64,000 nt of DNA from NCBI RefSeq assembly GCF_020921035.1, contig NC_063155.1, positions 23,801,294-23,865,293 of the forward strand. The letters are read 5' to 3'. The DNA comes from Rhodamnia argentea (Eukaryota > Streptophyta > Magnoliopsida > Myrtales > Myrtaceae). Of this stretch, positions 12,428 through 24,689 are shown one piece after another. A program made the position numbers and the translations under genes. Every line of letters starts with the position of its first letter. Position 1 is the stretch's first letter. The notes under the pieces were generated by a model. It worked only from the letters and a program-made list of their open reading frames with translations, was not told where the DNA came from and did no database searches.

Positions 12428-13020
12428 AAGAGAGAGGCTTTGGTCGTCATTATCTTCTTTCATTCCCCTCTAGAGACAAGCCTTGCTCCTTCTTAAGCTT
12501 CTGGTGTTTCTGTTTGCGTTGAAAGTAGGGATCTTTAGCTTCAGCTTGTTTGCGACTACTGTAGCTTCAGACCAGAGCTCATCGTGTTTCAGTTGATAGT
12601 TTGCTCAAGCTAGGGTTTGCTGCGTCATGTGTTAATTACTTTTCAGAGAAACGTAACTTTTTCATCAACTTGGCATCGTTATTTATCCCCTGGAAACATC
12701 CAGAAATCAAAATCGGACGTAGTTCTACTGCCCTACCATGTTAATGAGCAGTGGAAGAGCTGGAAAACGTGGAGTTTTGCACTTAGCCCATTTGCCCTGA
12801 ATCAGTTTCAATTGCATGCCTTAAAGCCTCATTTTAAGGAGAAAGCATTCAGTGGTCTCAAACTACCACGTCATAAGCATGCGTGGCATATATTATCTTA
12901 CTCAGATTCATTAAAACGTGACGTGTCCAAGTGATATGAAAATTGAAAGATGGAAAATTAAAGATCTTGCAGTTTTATCAGCAAGAACAGCTATCTCTTT
13001 CTCTTCATTTCAAATTTCAC
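12428..13020. other. CYP51 3' region and intergenic DNA
   Basis: The first ~200 bases are probably the CYP51 3' untranslated region. Nothing else is recognised before the inverted repeat that starts near 13025. Confidence 0.4.
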
Positions 13021-13024
13021 TCCA

Positions 13025-13680
13025 ACCACCTCATGCCTCTCTCTCTTTATCTCACAAAATCCGACGATCACTATTGAATGCTCTCTCTCGGCTGTTGGAA
13101 AACGATGGAGGCTTGGTGAAGTGAGAGTCAAAGCGCTCGATGTTTCCTCTGAAGAAGAGGCCGGGGGAGAGAGGGACGACGAAATGTCTGCAGGGAACTT
13201 TTGGTACATACAGTCAAATTCGGCATTGGAAAGTGTCCAAGATGCATGCTAGAACATATCTAAGGTGTGCAGGTGCTAAATATGCCCCCCATCATTCAAG
13301 AGCTACTTCAGCATTGTTTGAAAAAACACTAAACTGAGAATAATAATAAGAATTTCAACTAAAGAAACACTAAACCGAGTTCGAAAAAACGGTAGGCTTA
13401 ATCTCTGCTCATTCAAAATTGCAAACAATGTCACAACATGTGGAACAAAAACATAGCATATTAAGAAGGCAACTGTATATCCCAAAAGTTTCTTGGGAAC
13501 ATTTCGCCTTCCCTCTCTCTCTCTCTCTCTGACGACGACCTCTTCTTCAGGGGGAAGCTCATGCCATCGAGCCCTCCGACACGGACTCCACCAAGCCTCC
13601 ATCGTTTTCCAAAAGCTGAGAGAGAGTGTCCGGCGATCATTGTAATGGAGAGAGAGAGAGAGCTTAATTAATGAGGAGAC
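13025..13680. repeat. Diverged inverted duplication with ~230-bp spacer
   Basis: The left arm (about 13025-13235) and right arm (about 13465-13680) are reverse complements with small gaps. A shared core is 'GGAAAACGATGGAGGCTTGG', found at about 13096-13115 and reversed at about 13592-13611. 'CTGAAGAAGAGG' and 'AACTTTTGG' are also shared in the right order. Simple CT/GA runs lie in both arms. The transcript of either strand could fold back. The arms could derive from an unknown short gene fragment, since the right arm read on the minus strand has an open frame beginning MEAWWSPCRR. No homologue is recognised. Confidence 0.6.
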
Positions 13681-15166
13681 ATATGACAACTATTATTATT
13701 AACAAGCCTGCAAAATTTCTTGTTTTTCATCAATCTTCATATCACTTGAACACGTGTCACTTTTAATTGAATCTGAGTAGCATTATGTAATATGTATGCC
13801 ACGTATGCTTATGACATGGCGGTTTGAAACCACTTAATATTTTCTCCATTTGAAATCACTGAATATTTTCTCTATTTTAACGATCATATGAATCAAGTGA
13901 ATACCCACGGCTGTAGAGGTAGCACAAAACTGACGATATAGGTGAACCAGACATAATGTCGGCCGATGTGTTCTTTCGTGTTTTCGAGGACCCTTGTCGG
14001 AGGATGCATCTCAATAAAGTGCAAGAGAAACCCTATCACACGCCGCAGGCGAGTGCATGGAATGCATGATAAGCTGATCTAAAGTGACCTCAACAAGTTA
14101 CGAACCAGGCTTCGACCAAGAAAAAAGTTACGAACCAGGCTTCCCGGAGGACATGCCCCATAGGCTCCAAAGGCCCCCAGTAAGTCTCAACATTCACACT
14201 TTGTGCCTGATGCATTAGGTCACGCTCAAGACTTGCTCGACGCATTCAGGTTCATACCAGATCCTCCACGTCATCATGTACATGATAGATTAGCATTTGG
14301 GCTAAGCAAGGATATGCAAATTTCCACCAATCTGAGTTTGGGGTATTTTACAACTCAATAAAGAACCATAGGATCTCTCCTTTTCTTGTCAATGAAGCCT
14401 ATCCAGAAACCATGAACCTTGGATAGCAGATGATAGAACCATCGACCATCCTCACAAAATCAAAGCATGCAGTTCAGCTTTTCGATGATTGCTTTCTATG
14501 AAAGGACGGAGTAAATCACGTCCGGTGCAAAACCCAACTCCCAACTGATCCTCAGCGCATTATAAATGCCAAATCCACTTACCAATTACGTGAAAGAAAT
14601 CCTACAAATATCCAGACGCGCCACCTTCCTGTGGCTGAGAAGAAAATCAGCTGATGATAGCATGCAGAACCCTCGCTATGCAAACACCTACAGCCGACCC
14701 GAACACAGACATGCCTACCAGTTTGAATTCTCAACAGCAACGTAAGATAACATGCATGATATCAATGGAACCTCGCAAGCTCGCCTGAATTTATAGTCAA
14801 TTAGACTTTTAAAAAGCTTGACCACATTGCCACACTGCCAGAAGCTTCATCGGCTATAAAATTGGGAATGAGATCCACACTACTCAGGTAGGTTGATCAA
14901 GACAAAAGTACAGACAAGTACATTCTGAACTAAAAAAACAAGTGTAATCCAGTTCAATTATTCCAAAAAGATGCTAACCAGAACTGGCAGCAAAGATCCA
15001 GTATCCAAAATTGTAATGCAAATCGAACAGGTCTAATTGCAAGATAAAATGAAACCCGAAAAGGCAAGACACTCGTCTTATTTTTGCTTGCTAGAAGAAC
15101 AAAAAGAATAAGCATGCATTTCAGCAGTAACAACAGCCTTCAACATACAGTCACAATCAGCATTTC
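13681..15166. other. Intergenic and Rieske 3' region
   Basis: No gene is recognised. A 22-bp word (AAGTTACGAACCAGGCTTC type) is repeated twice at about 14095-14142. The last ~100 bases before 15167 are probably the 3' untranslated region of the minus-strand Rieske gene. Confidence 0.4.
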
Positions 15167-18100
15167 TCAACCAATCAGTAACTTATTCTCCTCCAAGAAG
15201 CTGTAAGTAGGCACCTCCAAATTGTATGGCGCCGGTCCCTTGCGAATCCTGCCAGAAATGTCATAGTGTGAACCATGGCACGGGCAAAACCAACCACCAA
15301 AATCACCAGCATTTGGCAATGGGATACACCCCAAATGAGTACAAACTCCAACTACAATAAGCCACTCCGGATTCTTAACTCTTGCAGAGTCCTCTTGCGG
15401 GTCACGGAGGGAAGCCAAATCAACAGTGTTGGCCAGCTGAATGTCATCTTCAGTACGGCGCCTGATGAACACTGGCTTACCACGCCATTTAACAGTAACA
15501 GTCGTCCCAGGCTCAATGCTGGATAAGTCAACCTCGAGGGAAGCAAGGGCAAGGACATCCTTACTAGCTGACATACTCAGGACAAACTTGAGGACCAAAA
15601 GACGGATCAAGGATGCATAGACGAACCTACCACCTGACAAAACAAAGTATGCAAAAGCACGCTTGCTAGGATCACCGGGTGGATATCGCTCATGATTATA
15701 CTCATCGTATACAATCTTTGATGTTGGGTTCTTCACAGCTGCCACAGTTGCTGGAAGGTCTGGGACCATACCCATATCATGTGTTGGTGTCAAGGCCTCA
15801 GAAGAAAATCCTGAGACAGCAAAAATCCCACTTCTAACACCAGTGTCAAGACAAAAGATATAGACATTTGAAAAAAGTTCTCTTAGTACTTTTTCATCAC
15901 AGACCATCCCTACAACAACGGAAGAATCTTAATAGGGAATGTTATAATGAAGGAGGAGTAATCTTGAACACAGGAATTGTCATCGAGTGCTACTCTATAG
16001 CCGATTATGGAGAACCCTAGAATTCGAAGACACTGGTTCCCCAGATCAACCTAGAAAGCATGTCTCGTTTGTTTGCCCACTTAAACACATTCTTAGCAAT
16101 CATGAACACGATTAAGGGTAGCATACAATCAGGCATTCATCACTATTTCATCGAGGAAAAACTATCATGTGCAACGACATAAGTCGCGCGCTAACCAAGT
16201 AAAGCTAATATCATCAAAATCCTTCACGCAAAAGGAAATGCAACCTAAATTCGTGAAGCTAGAGCCCAAGGTATGCAGATGCGCAAGATGTCAGAACTCA
16301 AAGTTTAGCTAGACTCAACAAATGGAACCCGCTGCAACAAAATATTAACCCCTATCCAACCAGATCTCCCAATCGAGTTGCTATGTGACAACCCAAACTT
16401 TACTTAGCGATTAAATTAATTAAGTAAATGATTGTCATTTTCCATTTAGAAACTTAACAATGGTTAAGAGGACAAAGAATCAATTCAAGTCGAAATGGTT
16501 GATGTCTTGCATGAGATTGCATCATGAAGGATAGGGCTTATTTGCATGCAAGAACATAGCTTGAGGACACATGTATGTGCATGAGGTTGCTGTGTGGATG
16601 AACATTATTCTCAGGGATCATGATTAAAACTTCACCCTGTAAGTAGATTCTTGGGAAGAAGAAAAAGACAAAAAGACCAAGAGAGAGAGAATCATTGGGA
16701 AGAATATTGAAAGAATATGAATAGTTTACGTAAGTCGTTCACCCCTCTCTAGTGTTTTGAGTAAACCGTATGTCATGTTCTCCATGTAAATTGGACCATC
16801 TATGTCACTACGTGTTCATTGCGCACGATATTGACTATGAACTATGTTGAAGGAATGCCATTATGTGTATTGGCCCTTGGCTGTCATCTATCTGCAGTCG
16901 GAACTAAATGTTAGGTGGAACAAAGTGCTATGCTGTAAGAGCCACCTCTTGAACCTTGGGTACATGCAAAGTGCTAAACCATGGGAGCCACTTCGAGAAC
17001 CCGTGGATCCCACCTCAATAATTTTACTAGTGCGACCACCTGTGAATATTGATGGGATTAGCTACTATTTGGTATAGCGTCATTCACGTCTGTCTGATTC
17101 ACTATCATTAGCATTTGTGATACCACAGACTCACCCATGGTGTTTCAAGGGCGTAGGAGATCAAGGTTCTAGGATAAGGAGAGTGCAGCGAAGCTGCATG
17201 ATCTTAGGGCATTACAATTACGATATCAAAGCCAAGAGAATTTTGGGATCTTACACGCTATGCTCACAAAGCTACATTTCGGAATATCGAGTGAGCAATA
17301 AAAGAGAGTCACTCATCAAACGAAGACAGTCTATAATCTAGACCATTGTCCAGGCAGAATGACTTGAAAACATAATTAAGAGAAGAAAAGATATGAGAGA
17401 GAGAGAAGAAAGGAACTAGGAACTTATATGAGAAAAGTAGCAAAATAATCTTGTAAAGATCCTTAAATTTCCTTCTTTGTCAAGAATCAGTCCTCTAGGT
17501 AGGCCGTTTTGAAAAACATTTGAATTAATTCTTCACAACAGAATATGCAGTTACTACCCAAATGTAGGTAAATGACAACAGCGGTATATTACACATTAGT
17601 CTGAAATCATATTCAAATACACATGGATTTTATTGCTCATTGAAGTGAGAAATTTCAAATTATTTAGAAACTACAAGTTATATGCCGTTTATGTAGATCC
17701 TCAAGAATTGTATGTGGCAGGTCTAGGGGCATCGAGAGTACTTGAAATGCGGTATCTACAACAGTGAAATAAAAAGACTTTGATGTTCAGTCATTTGATA
17801 ACTTTTCACAGCTGCAGCAACACTTCAGCCGCAACATCTCACACCAACCTTTGAGAAGCTCCTCCACCCAATTTAAGGTGTTACAACTCCCAAACATGAG
17901 TTACCAAACATATAAGACAACAAAGCACGAGGTAAAAACAGAAAATTTGCAACATAGCTACGACAACACCAAAGAATTTTTTATTTGCTTTCAAGTAGCT
18001 CGAAGAATGCCAAAACCATGAACCTAATTATTCTATAGGTTTGCAGAACTGTGCACCGCATCTTTTCACCAAAATCTCCACCTTAACTTGTGCAGTCACG

Positions 18101-19032
18101 AGGGGACGCAATAAGACTTTTAAATCCAAAAGCCCTAACACTATGCCCATCCAATGCTAAATATCACAAAATGTGCCTAAGATGTAACATTCAGATTGTA
18201 GACATGTGCAAGATGACTCGCTCACTAACCCTGAGAGCTTAGAATGTACTAGCCCATCCAAGGAGTAAAAAATGGATGACGGGACAAGGGTACATCTGCA
18301 TATACACAAAGCGAGTCACCTCTATTTTTTTCCTCCCATCACTAGAAAAAAACCATAAATTTGATTTCAACATATCCTAACACCTGAAACATGTTGCTAA
18401 GAAAAATAAAAGATCTCATGGCCTTTCCACCGCAATGCAGAGGCATATGAGGAGCAATACCAACTGCTGAGACCCTTGACTATTGCTCTAAATTCCCACC
18501 GTAAGCCCCTCCCATTGGGCTTATTGATCTCCTCACAACTCTCCTACTCCATAGAACACATCAATTTCAATCTTCATCAGATTCTCAAATTGCCTTCGCC
18601 GGATGGACCAGTAAGAGCCTAGGCATGAGCACAGCTCAAAGGATCCATATACACTAATTAAAACTGCTGGTCTACCAATTAATTCCCCAACTCATGGTAG
18701 ACCGAGCCCAGTGCTAACCTGACCACCCCGATTCTCAAAGAAACAGTCAAGCTTCCCAACTTTAGAATTCCATAGCTTGGGAGATGGACCGAGCTCGAAT
18801 CAAGCAGAAGGAAGCAAAAAAAATCTAAATCTTGCGCCTTAATTGGGGGATTATAAGCAATCTGACCTCTGGTAGGAAACCGGAACTGCGGAGGCAGAGA
18901 AGGCGAGGGGTTTTGGGACGGTTCGGATCTGGACGATAGGTCATGGCTTCGAGAGAGAAAGGCAGCTGCTGGAGATGACTGCGAAGTCCCCCAGGATAGA
19001 GAAGAAAGCCTCCTCCCTGCAATTCTCAGCAT
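15167..19032 (-). CDS. Mitochondrial cytochrome bc1 complex Rieske iron-sulfur subunit
   Basis: The minus-strand coding exons are 18867-19032 and 15167-15810, joined across a 3056-bp intron. Phase fits and gives 269 residues. The protein is the 2Fe-2S subunit of complex III and carries electrons from ubiquinol to cytochrome c1 in the inner mitochondrial membrane. The N-terminus ([11 protein letters not shown], rich in Arg and Ser) is a mitochondrial presequence. '[19 protein letters not shown]' is the conserved stretch before the single membrane helix. Cluster ligands are Cys212, His214 (CTHLGC) and Cys231, His234 (CPCHGSH). The supporting disulfide is Cys217-Cys233. The C-terminus KLLIG is complete. 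Sequence detail clearly separates it from the chloroplast PetC protein. The intron carries an LTR fossil on the opposite strand. Confidence 0.96.
16384..17240 (+). mobile_element. LTR retrotransposon fossil (Gypsy-like LTR) in the Rieske intron
   Basis: The block starts TGTGACAACCC, typical of Gypsy LTRs, and ends near 17217 with ATTACA. It is followed at once by a stretch (about 17219-17234) resembling a plant tRNA-Met primer-binding site (GATATCAAAGCC). This suggests one LTR of about 0.83 kb plus the start of the internal region. No gag-pol or second LTR is visible, so it is broken. Family assignment is tentative and age cannot be judged without the partner LTR. Confidence 0.45.
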
Positions 19033-19204
19033 TCTTCGTCTTGGTCCTCGTCTCCTTCTTCTCTGTTTGTTGCGTTCTGAATGATTTGATAGGGCTTGGG
19101 GAGGATCTTCTTATTCTTCCTCTCCTATGGCAAATAGTTCTGTCGTGAGGACTGGCAAGGGATGTGAAATTAAAGGTTTGTTTGAGTTAAGCATATCAAC
19201 GAGT

Positions 19205-19277
19205 GCCGTCTTAGCTCAGCCGGTAGAGCGCATGGCTTTTAACCATGTGGTCGTGGGTTCGATTCCCACAGACGGCG
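19205..19277 (+). tRNA. tRNA-Lys (UUU anticodon)
   Basis: A complete 73-nt cloverleaf is present. The acceptor GCCGTCT pairs with AGACGGC, with discriminator G. The D arm is GCTC...GAGC. The anticodon stem CATGG/CCATG surrounds loop CTTTTAA with anticodon TTT. The T arm is GTGGG TTCGATT CCCAC. A run of four T at 19281-19284 can serve as the pol III terminator. It lies 172 bp upstream of the Rieske start codon, in the opposite direction. Confidence 0.96.
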
Positions 19278-19329
19278 GTAATTTTGTCGAATTAATCATT
19301 TTTGGCGAGATGTTGCATTATATGTGATT

Positions 19330-20450
19330 TCAACTCGTCCTCATAATTGTCAATATTCAACTCGATTTGATTAATTAAGCAAATCTATAATATAGTGAAT
19401 CATAAGCTTATTTATCAATTCATCACCGGATTTACTGTTTCGATATATCAATTTATTTACCTACGATTTTAAGTTAGTTTTACCTTAATTCACAATAATA
19501 AAAATGCATATTTCTAAACGCCAAAAAGAAGTATCTTTGTCATTGCCTTGCTAAGCATGTTTGGTAGAAGATCTCTTTTGTGGCTTTCCTTCTTCGTCCC
19601 GTGAACAGTTCATCGTACGATGACTAAGAGCAACCATTCGCATACATACCTAATTTTTTTTATCATTACTTGTTGCTTCACAATCGAGAGCAACTGCCCG
19701 CAACTCGTTGCATTAAATTCCTTGATCGTGACATTAGATAACGACCGAGAGCACCTATCTGCATCTCATGATAAGTTTCTTGGATTAGAACGTTGTATAA
19801 CGACCAAGAGCAACTGTTGGCATTTTAAGGTAATCTTTTTGGAATAGACAATTACGTAATGAATGGAAATGCTGCTTAAATTTCCTAAACCATTGATTGC
19901 TATTTTTGGAGAAGTATATCTTGCTTTAACAAGCATGTTTGGTGAAAGATATCTTCTATGACTATCCTTGTTTGTTTCTTGAACAATTTGTTGTACAACT
20001 GTCAAGAGCAACCGTTCGCATACATAGTTAATTTTTGGTCGTTACTCATTATTTCATTATCAAGAGCAACTGCATGCAACAAGTTGCATTAAATTTATCG
20101 ATCGTGGCATTATATAACGATCAAGAGCAACTATCTTCATTTCATAGTTAACTTTATTAGATTCGAAGGTTATGTAACGGCCAAGAGCAACCGTTTGCAT
20201 TTTAATGTAACTTTTTTAAATATATCAGTATGTAGCGAACAGAAATGTAATTTAAACTTTCTAAACCGTTCATTGCTATTTTTGGACAAATTCATTGTAT
20301 TATTGGTGAGAGACTAGCGACGCAATACGTCGAATTTTTTAATCAGTTGTTTATATAATAACAAGAGCACCTCTTCGGTGAATTAGATTGATGATTGGCA
20401 TAGTATAACGGTCTAGAGATTTTCAACGCAAAATGGTGCGAGAAATTATT
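19330..20450. repeat. Tandem duplicate (two ~375-bp units), first segmental copy
   Basis: Two adjacent units, about 19540-19915 and 19916-20290, share the same ordered motifs. These are 'AAGCATGTTTGGT', then several 'AAGAGCAAC' words with 'GTTGCATTAAATT', then 'TTGCTATTTTTGGA'. A third, more diverged copy is at about 26700-27010. Short frames run through but show no protein family. The unit appears to be non-coding repeat DNA. Confidence 0.6.
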
Positions 20451-20811
20451 CAAAATAAGCGGGTGACCCTTGAAACTTCTGAGAACCTTTCTTGACTACC
20501 CTAGAACTTTATGGAGGGCAATATGGAAAAGGTACAAAGCATCTTTTCAAAGTATTGTTAGGAGGTAAAATGGGAAATATACTTGTATTCTAGAGACTTT
20601 TCAACGGTCTCCATTGTTAAATTGAGTTGGAGATTAACCGTTTTAATCAAAAGCGTTCTTGTACAAACAAGGATCTGCTCCATTTCATTTGTATTCATTC
20701 AGAAATACATTCACTAGTTTCAAGTTTGTCCTTGTACGTGTTGTGAGTAAAATTAACTTGGGAAGACATTCACCTCAATGGATTTGCTGCTATATTCTTT
20801 TTCCTTTTTTT
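20451..20811. other. Intergenic, nothing recognised
   Basis: AT-rich DNA between the duplicated units and the next TIR element. No counterpart was found in the second segmental copy. Confidence 0.35.
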
Positions 20812-23796
20812 TGTTAATTTCATGAAAAAATCCAAACTAGTACACATGTGATAAATTTATCTCAAATTATTTTTTTGACCGCGAAAGACCTTAAACCGAT
20901 ACACTTGTGACAAATCTACCATTCGTTAACTTCCATCAAATTTCGCTGTTAAATTTGCTGATATGGACGACACATGTGACTTGGTACGGTGACGTAGACT
21001 AAGGCTCTGTTTGGCGGTGATTCTATTCCCAAAAAATGATTCCGATCAAAATCACTTTTTTTTTATTTTGTTCCGTGGATGATTTTTTGAGAATCAAAAT
21101 GCGTTTGGTAACTATTTAAAATTTTTGTTCCTGGAACGTAAACGCATTTGGTAGCTGTATAAAATTTCCTTTCCCAATTTGTCATTCAAATCAAATAATT
21201 ATATAATTACATTTGATGGCAAAGAATAGGAAAAATAATCAAATAGTGACTATGGAGCACAAAAAAAAAAAAAAAGCAACAAAATTTGAAAATAATCAAA
21301 TAGTGATTATGGAGCAAAAAAAAAAAAGCAACAAAATTTCCGTTCCCAATTCGTTTGTCGATTTGTCATGAGTATGCAGCCGTTTATATTATTTGAAAAG
21401 TAATTCGTATTACATTTATAGAAGTTGTCTAAATCATTTGTTTGTTATTATTTCTTGTGACTTTTAGATTGATTACCAAAAAAAAAAAAAAGCTCCTCAT
21501 TGTGCAACTGTATATAGTTTTGCTCTCTTGTAATTACACATCGTACAAGCTTATAAGACCCGCAACTCAACTACATTGATTTTTTTTTCACCCGACTCGA
21601 CAAATTTTTTGTGCAGCTAAAAAAATGGAGAAAAAAATGGGGATTTAGTTTGCGACGCGGAGGGTTGGGTCCAGTCTTTAATAATAAAAAAAGATAAAAG
21701 TTGAAAAAACATAATAGAAAATAAAGAATACAAACTTGATTAGAATAAAAATTAAAATAGCTAAAAAAAAAAAAACATGCGTATTAGAGCTCCCTTAATA
21801 TAAAAAATAAATTAGATTTAAAATTTTTCTAAAAACTAATTTCTTAAATTTAAATTTAAATTTAAATTGAATTTAACAATAGGCTTAAAATTTTACAAAA
21901 AAAAATAATTTTTTTTACAAAAGGGAAGGGGAAGAATCTGGTGACGAGAATTTTTTTTCAGAATTTTAGCTTTTTTCAATCTTAATTTTTATAAATTATT
22001 TATAAATTATTAAATTAAAAATATAAATATTTTTTATTTCCCCCATTTCTTAAATTTTTAATTTTTTTATTAAATTTACCTTAAATAAAATTTTTAATTT
22101 AATAAAATTATTTTTTAGCAATTTTTAAAATTGAATTTTATTTTATTTTAATTTATGTAAAGTTGAAAATCCACGTGGACTTTTTTTTTATTTTAAATTA
22201 TACCATTTTATATTAAAATTTTAATTATAAGTATGAGGGATGGGTCATAAGTATATCGAGCAAAAAAGTGATCCCCAAAAGTGTTCCAAAACACCACAAT
22301 CATCTTTTTTTTGCTTCTGAAAAATGGTCCAAAAGTGTTTCCGGGACTAGAATCAAAATTATTCTTTTTTCCATTACCAAACATGTTTCTGATCTCTTTT
22401 TTTTTTTTTTCTGGGAACAGAAACAAAAGATCAGAATCACCGCCAAATAGAGCCTAAGTCTATGTGGAAATTCCATAAGGTTAATACCATAAAAAATTAC
22501 AAACCGATACACTTGTGACAATTTTACCCAAAACTGGTACATCAGTAATAAATTTATCCCAATATGATGTATAAGTGATGAATTTACCCTAAACAAAATT
22601 TTTTTATCATAAAAAATCTCAAATTTATACACCCGTGAGAAATTTACCCGAAACTGATTTTTTTGTCATCAAAAATCCCAAACTTCCTCTCTTTCATTTT
22701 TGTTGGATCTCTCAACCATAACCTTCTATTCGCATATCTGGTTGCTTTGCTCGTTATTGGTCTATGCCAAACTTGGTATCCTGTTTCTATGTCTCGGCCT
22801 AACATGATTTACTACTTGTCTTCAAATCTCTTTGCATGCTTAGGTATTGCTCATGCTATGTTGGTCAATCATGTGAGTTCGTGTCCTCGCAAGCATTGGT
22901 CTTTCCGACCTTGAATAGTACTAGTGTCAAAACTATAACATGGAGTTTGCACGTGAATGGCATGGTTGACACGTATATCACATGCTTGATGAAATGCCAG
23001 AACTAAATTCACTTTTGCTTGTAACTGATTTTGGGTTTACTTTGAGTGCCTACATGTCTTATGAGAGTTACTTTATTTGCTTGGACATAGAACTCAAAAA
23101 ATACGTAGTAACTTATTTACCTTTTGTCGAACTTGATCATCCCATTGTTGCTAGTTATCTATGAGAGGTTTTTACAAACTAATTGGTTTTTTGGTTGTTC
23201 TATTGCATATGCCTAACGATTTACAATTGTACTTAACTTGGGTGGAGATATGGAGTTTGGAGACATCACTAAGTACATTGGCTTCCATCTAGAATGTCTT
23301 CATGGTTGTAAATCAATGTTAGTGAACTATAATGCAATTGTTAAGGCCGTTATTGGTATAGGATACACGGTTGAAAAGTTGTCTAGCACGGACAAACACG
23401 AATGACCATTGTGGGGTTTTTCGTGATTGGCAAATTAATTTGGGATAAATTTATCACAAATATATCAGTTTTGAGATTTTAGTGGCCGGAAAATTTAGTT
23501 CGGGGTAAATTCGTGACATGTCTACCAATTTGGAGTAAATTTATCATAAATGTACCGATTTGAGATTTTTTTTGGCATTATTAACCTTGTGAAATTTCCA
23601 CATAGACTTAGTCCACGTCACCATGCCAAGTCACATGTGTCATCCACATCAACAAATTTAACGGTGAAATTTGACTAAAGTCAATGGACGATAGATTTGT
23701 CATAAGTGTATAGTTTGGGGTTTTTCTTGGTCCAAAAAATAGTTTGGGTAAATTTATCGCAGATATACTAGTTTGAGTTTTTTCTGGTATTATCCC
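20812..23796. mobile_element. Large non-autonomous TIR element with long inverted ends
   Basis: The left end (about 20812-21002, continued after the nested insertion at 22455-22690) is the reverse complement of the right end (about 23435-23796). Shared ordered words include 'AAACTAGTA', 'GATAAATTTA' and 'ACATGTGACTTGG', then 'GACTAAGTCTATGTGGAAAT' once the nested element is skipped. The arms hold several ~60-bp subunits of the type 'acaaatttatccca'. The unique interior (about 22690-23430) has no recognised gene. No transposase is seen. Long inverted ends suggest a MULE-type element, but the flanks are T-rich and the target duplication is ambiguous. Confidence 0.6.
21003..22454. mobile_element. 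Nested PIF/Harbinger-type element
   Basis: The ends are inverted. The left starts GGCTCTGTTTGGCGGTGATT and the right ends as the reverse complement of GGCTCTATTTGGCGGTGATT. It is flanked by TAA at 21000-21002 and at 22455-22457, the 3-bp target typical of PIF/Harbinger. Skipping the element restores 'GACTAAGTCTATGTGG', which is exactly what the opposite arm of the surrounding element reads. The 1452-bp interior is very AT-rich and has no transposase, so it is non-autonomous. Confidence 0.75.
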
Positions 23797-24137
23797 TTTT
23801 TTTATGTTGGAAATTTTATTTTTTGTATATTAACATTTCTATGCATGATAAAAGTGGCAGCTATTGTTTGATCAGTCATTGTTCAGTGAATCATATTAGC
23901 ATTGCTATGCATGAGAAAAGTGGCAGCTATTGTTTTTTCTAGCACTGTATTTTGTTTTTCGTCATGCGTGGTGATTATGAACCGTGCATATGTTCCATCC
24001 CTCATGGTAGATAGGTGATTTCATTTTGTTCGAAATACCTAGCAAAATGTAAAATAAATTTTTGCATTATCTTATTTAACAGATTGAAAGACTTTCCACA
24101 CAACAATCAAAGTATGGAAAAAGTGTCTGCATTAATG
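23797..24137. repeat. Segmental-duplication remnant with a 66-bp local repeat
   Basis: 'CTATGCATGA..AAAGTGGCAGCTATTGTTT' occurs twice, near 23832 and 23898. The following ATGAACCGTGCAT..CCATCCCTCATGG stretch (about 23977-24010) matches 27868-27898 in the second segmental copy. Confidence 0.5.
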
Positions 24138-24672
24138 TCAATTCAGTCATAAATCTCTTAATTATGTCAATGTAGTCACAAGCTTTTTGTATTTGTATCA
24201 ATTGAATCCATCAGTCCATTTTTTGCTGAAAATTGCTAATGCGAACACCGATCGTCTTATTTGGCACAACCGGCACTAACATGGAAATGTCTTTTAAAGT
24301 AATTAATAAACATGTTTTATTTTAAATAATTTTCCTTTTTTTTTCCTTTCTTTTCTTTAGTTTTTTTCCTTCTAAGATCAAGGGTTGGCGAAGGCATTGC
24401 CACCCTCTCTTCGAGCCGGTAAGGGTCGAATGGTGACCGTCACCGGCCACAATCTAAAAAGTAAAGAAAAAACCAATAAAAACTAAAAATGTATTAAAGA
24501 TTGTAAACAAAAAATATCCACATCATCACTGGTCGTGCCACGTAGGACGACCTTTATCTATGTCAGCGATTTATAATTAAAATTGACTGCATGGACTCAA
24601 TCGGCACAAATATAAAAATTTTAGAACTAAATTGATACAATTAAAAAGTTTAGGACTGAATTACACACGCAC
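24138..24672. mobile_element. TIR element (MITE) with GC-richer core
   Basis: The left arm (24145-24260) and the right arm (24540-24672, reversed) share about three quarters of their bases, including 'AATTCAGTC', 'TTGTATCAAT' and 'ATTGAATCCAT'. The core at about 24375-24460 is GC-richer. A truncated relative is at 1155-1625. There is no coding capacity. The target duplication was not resolved. Confidence 0.6.
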
Positions 24673-24689
24673 AATATGTTTATCACTTT

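Noticed and set aside
13303-13689. 128-codon minus-strand frame with a hydrophobic stretch (AFLICYVFVPHVVTLFAIL)
   Set aside because: It spans the right arm and spacer of an inverted duplication, has no known family and no clear promoter. Kept only as a note on the repeat.
22208-22632. Frames of 60-110 codons near the right end of the nested element
   Set aside because: They read through inverted-repeat and poly(A) sequence of a non-autonomous transposon.
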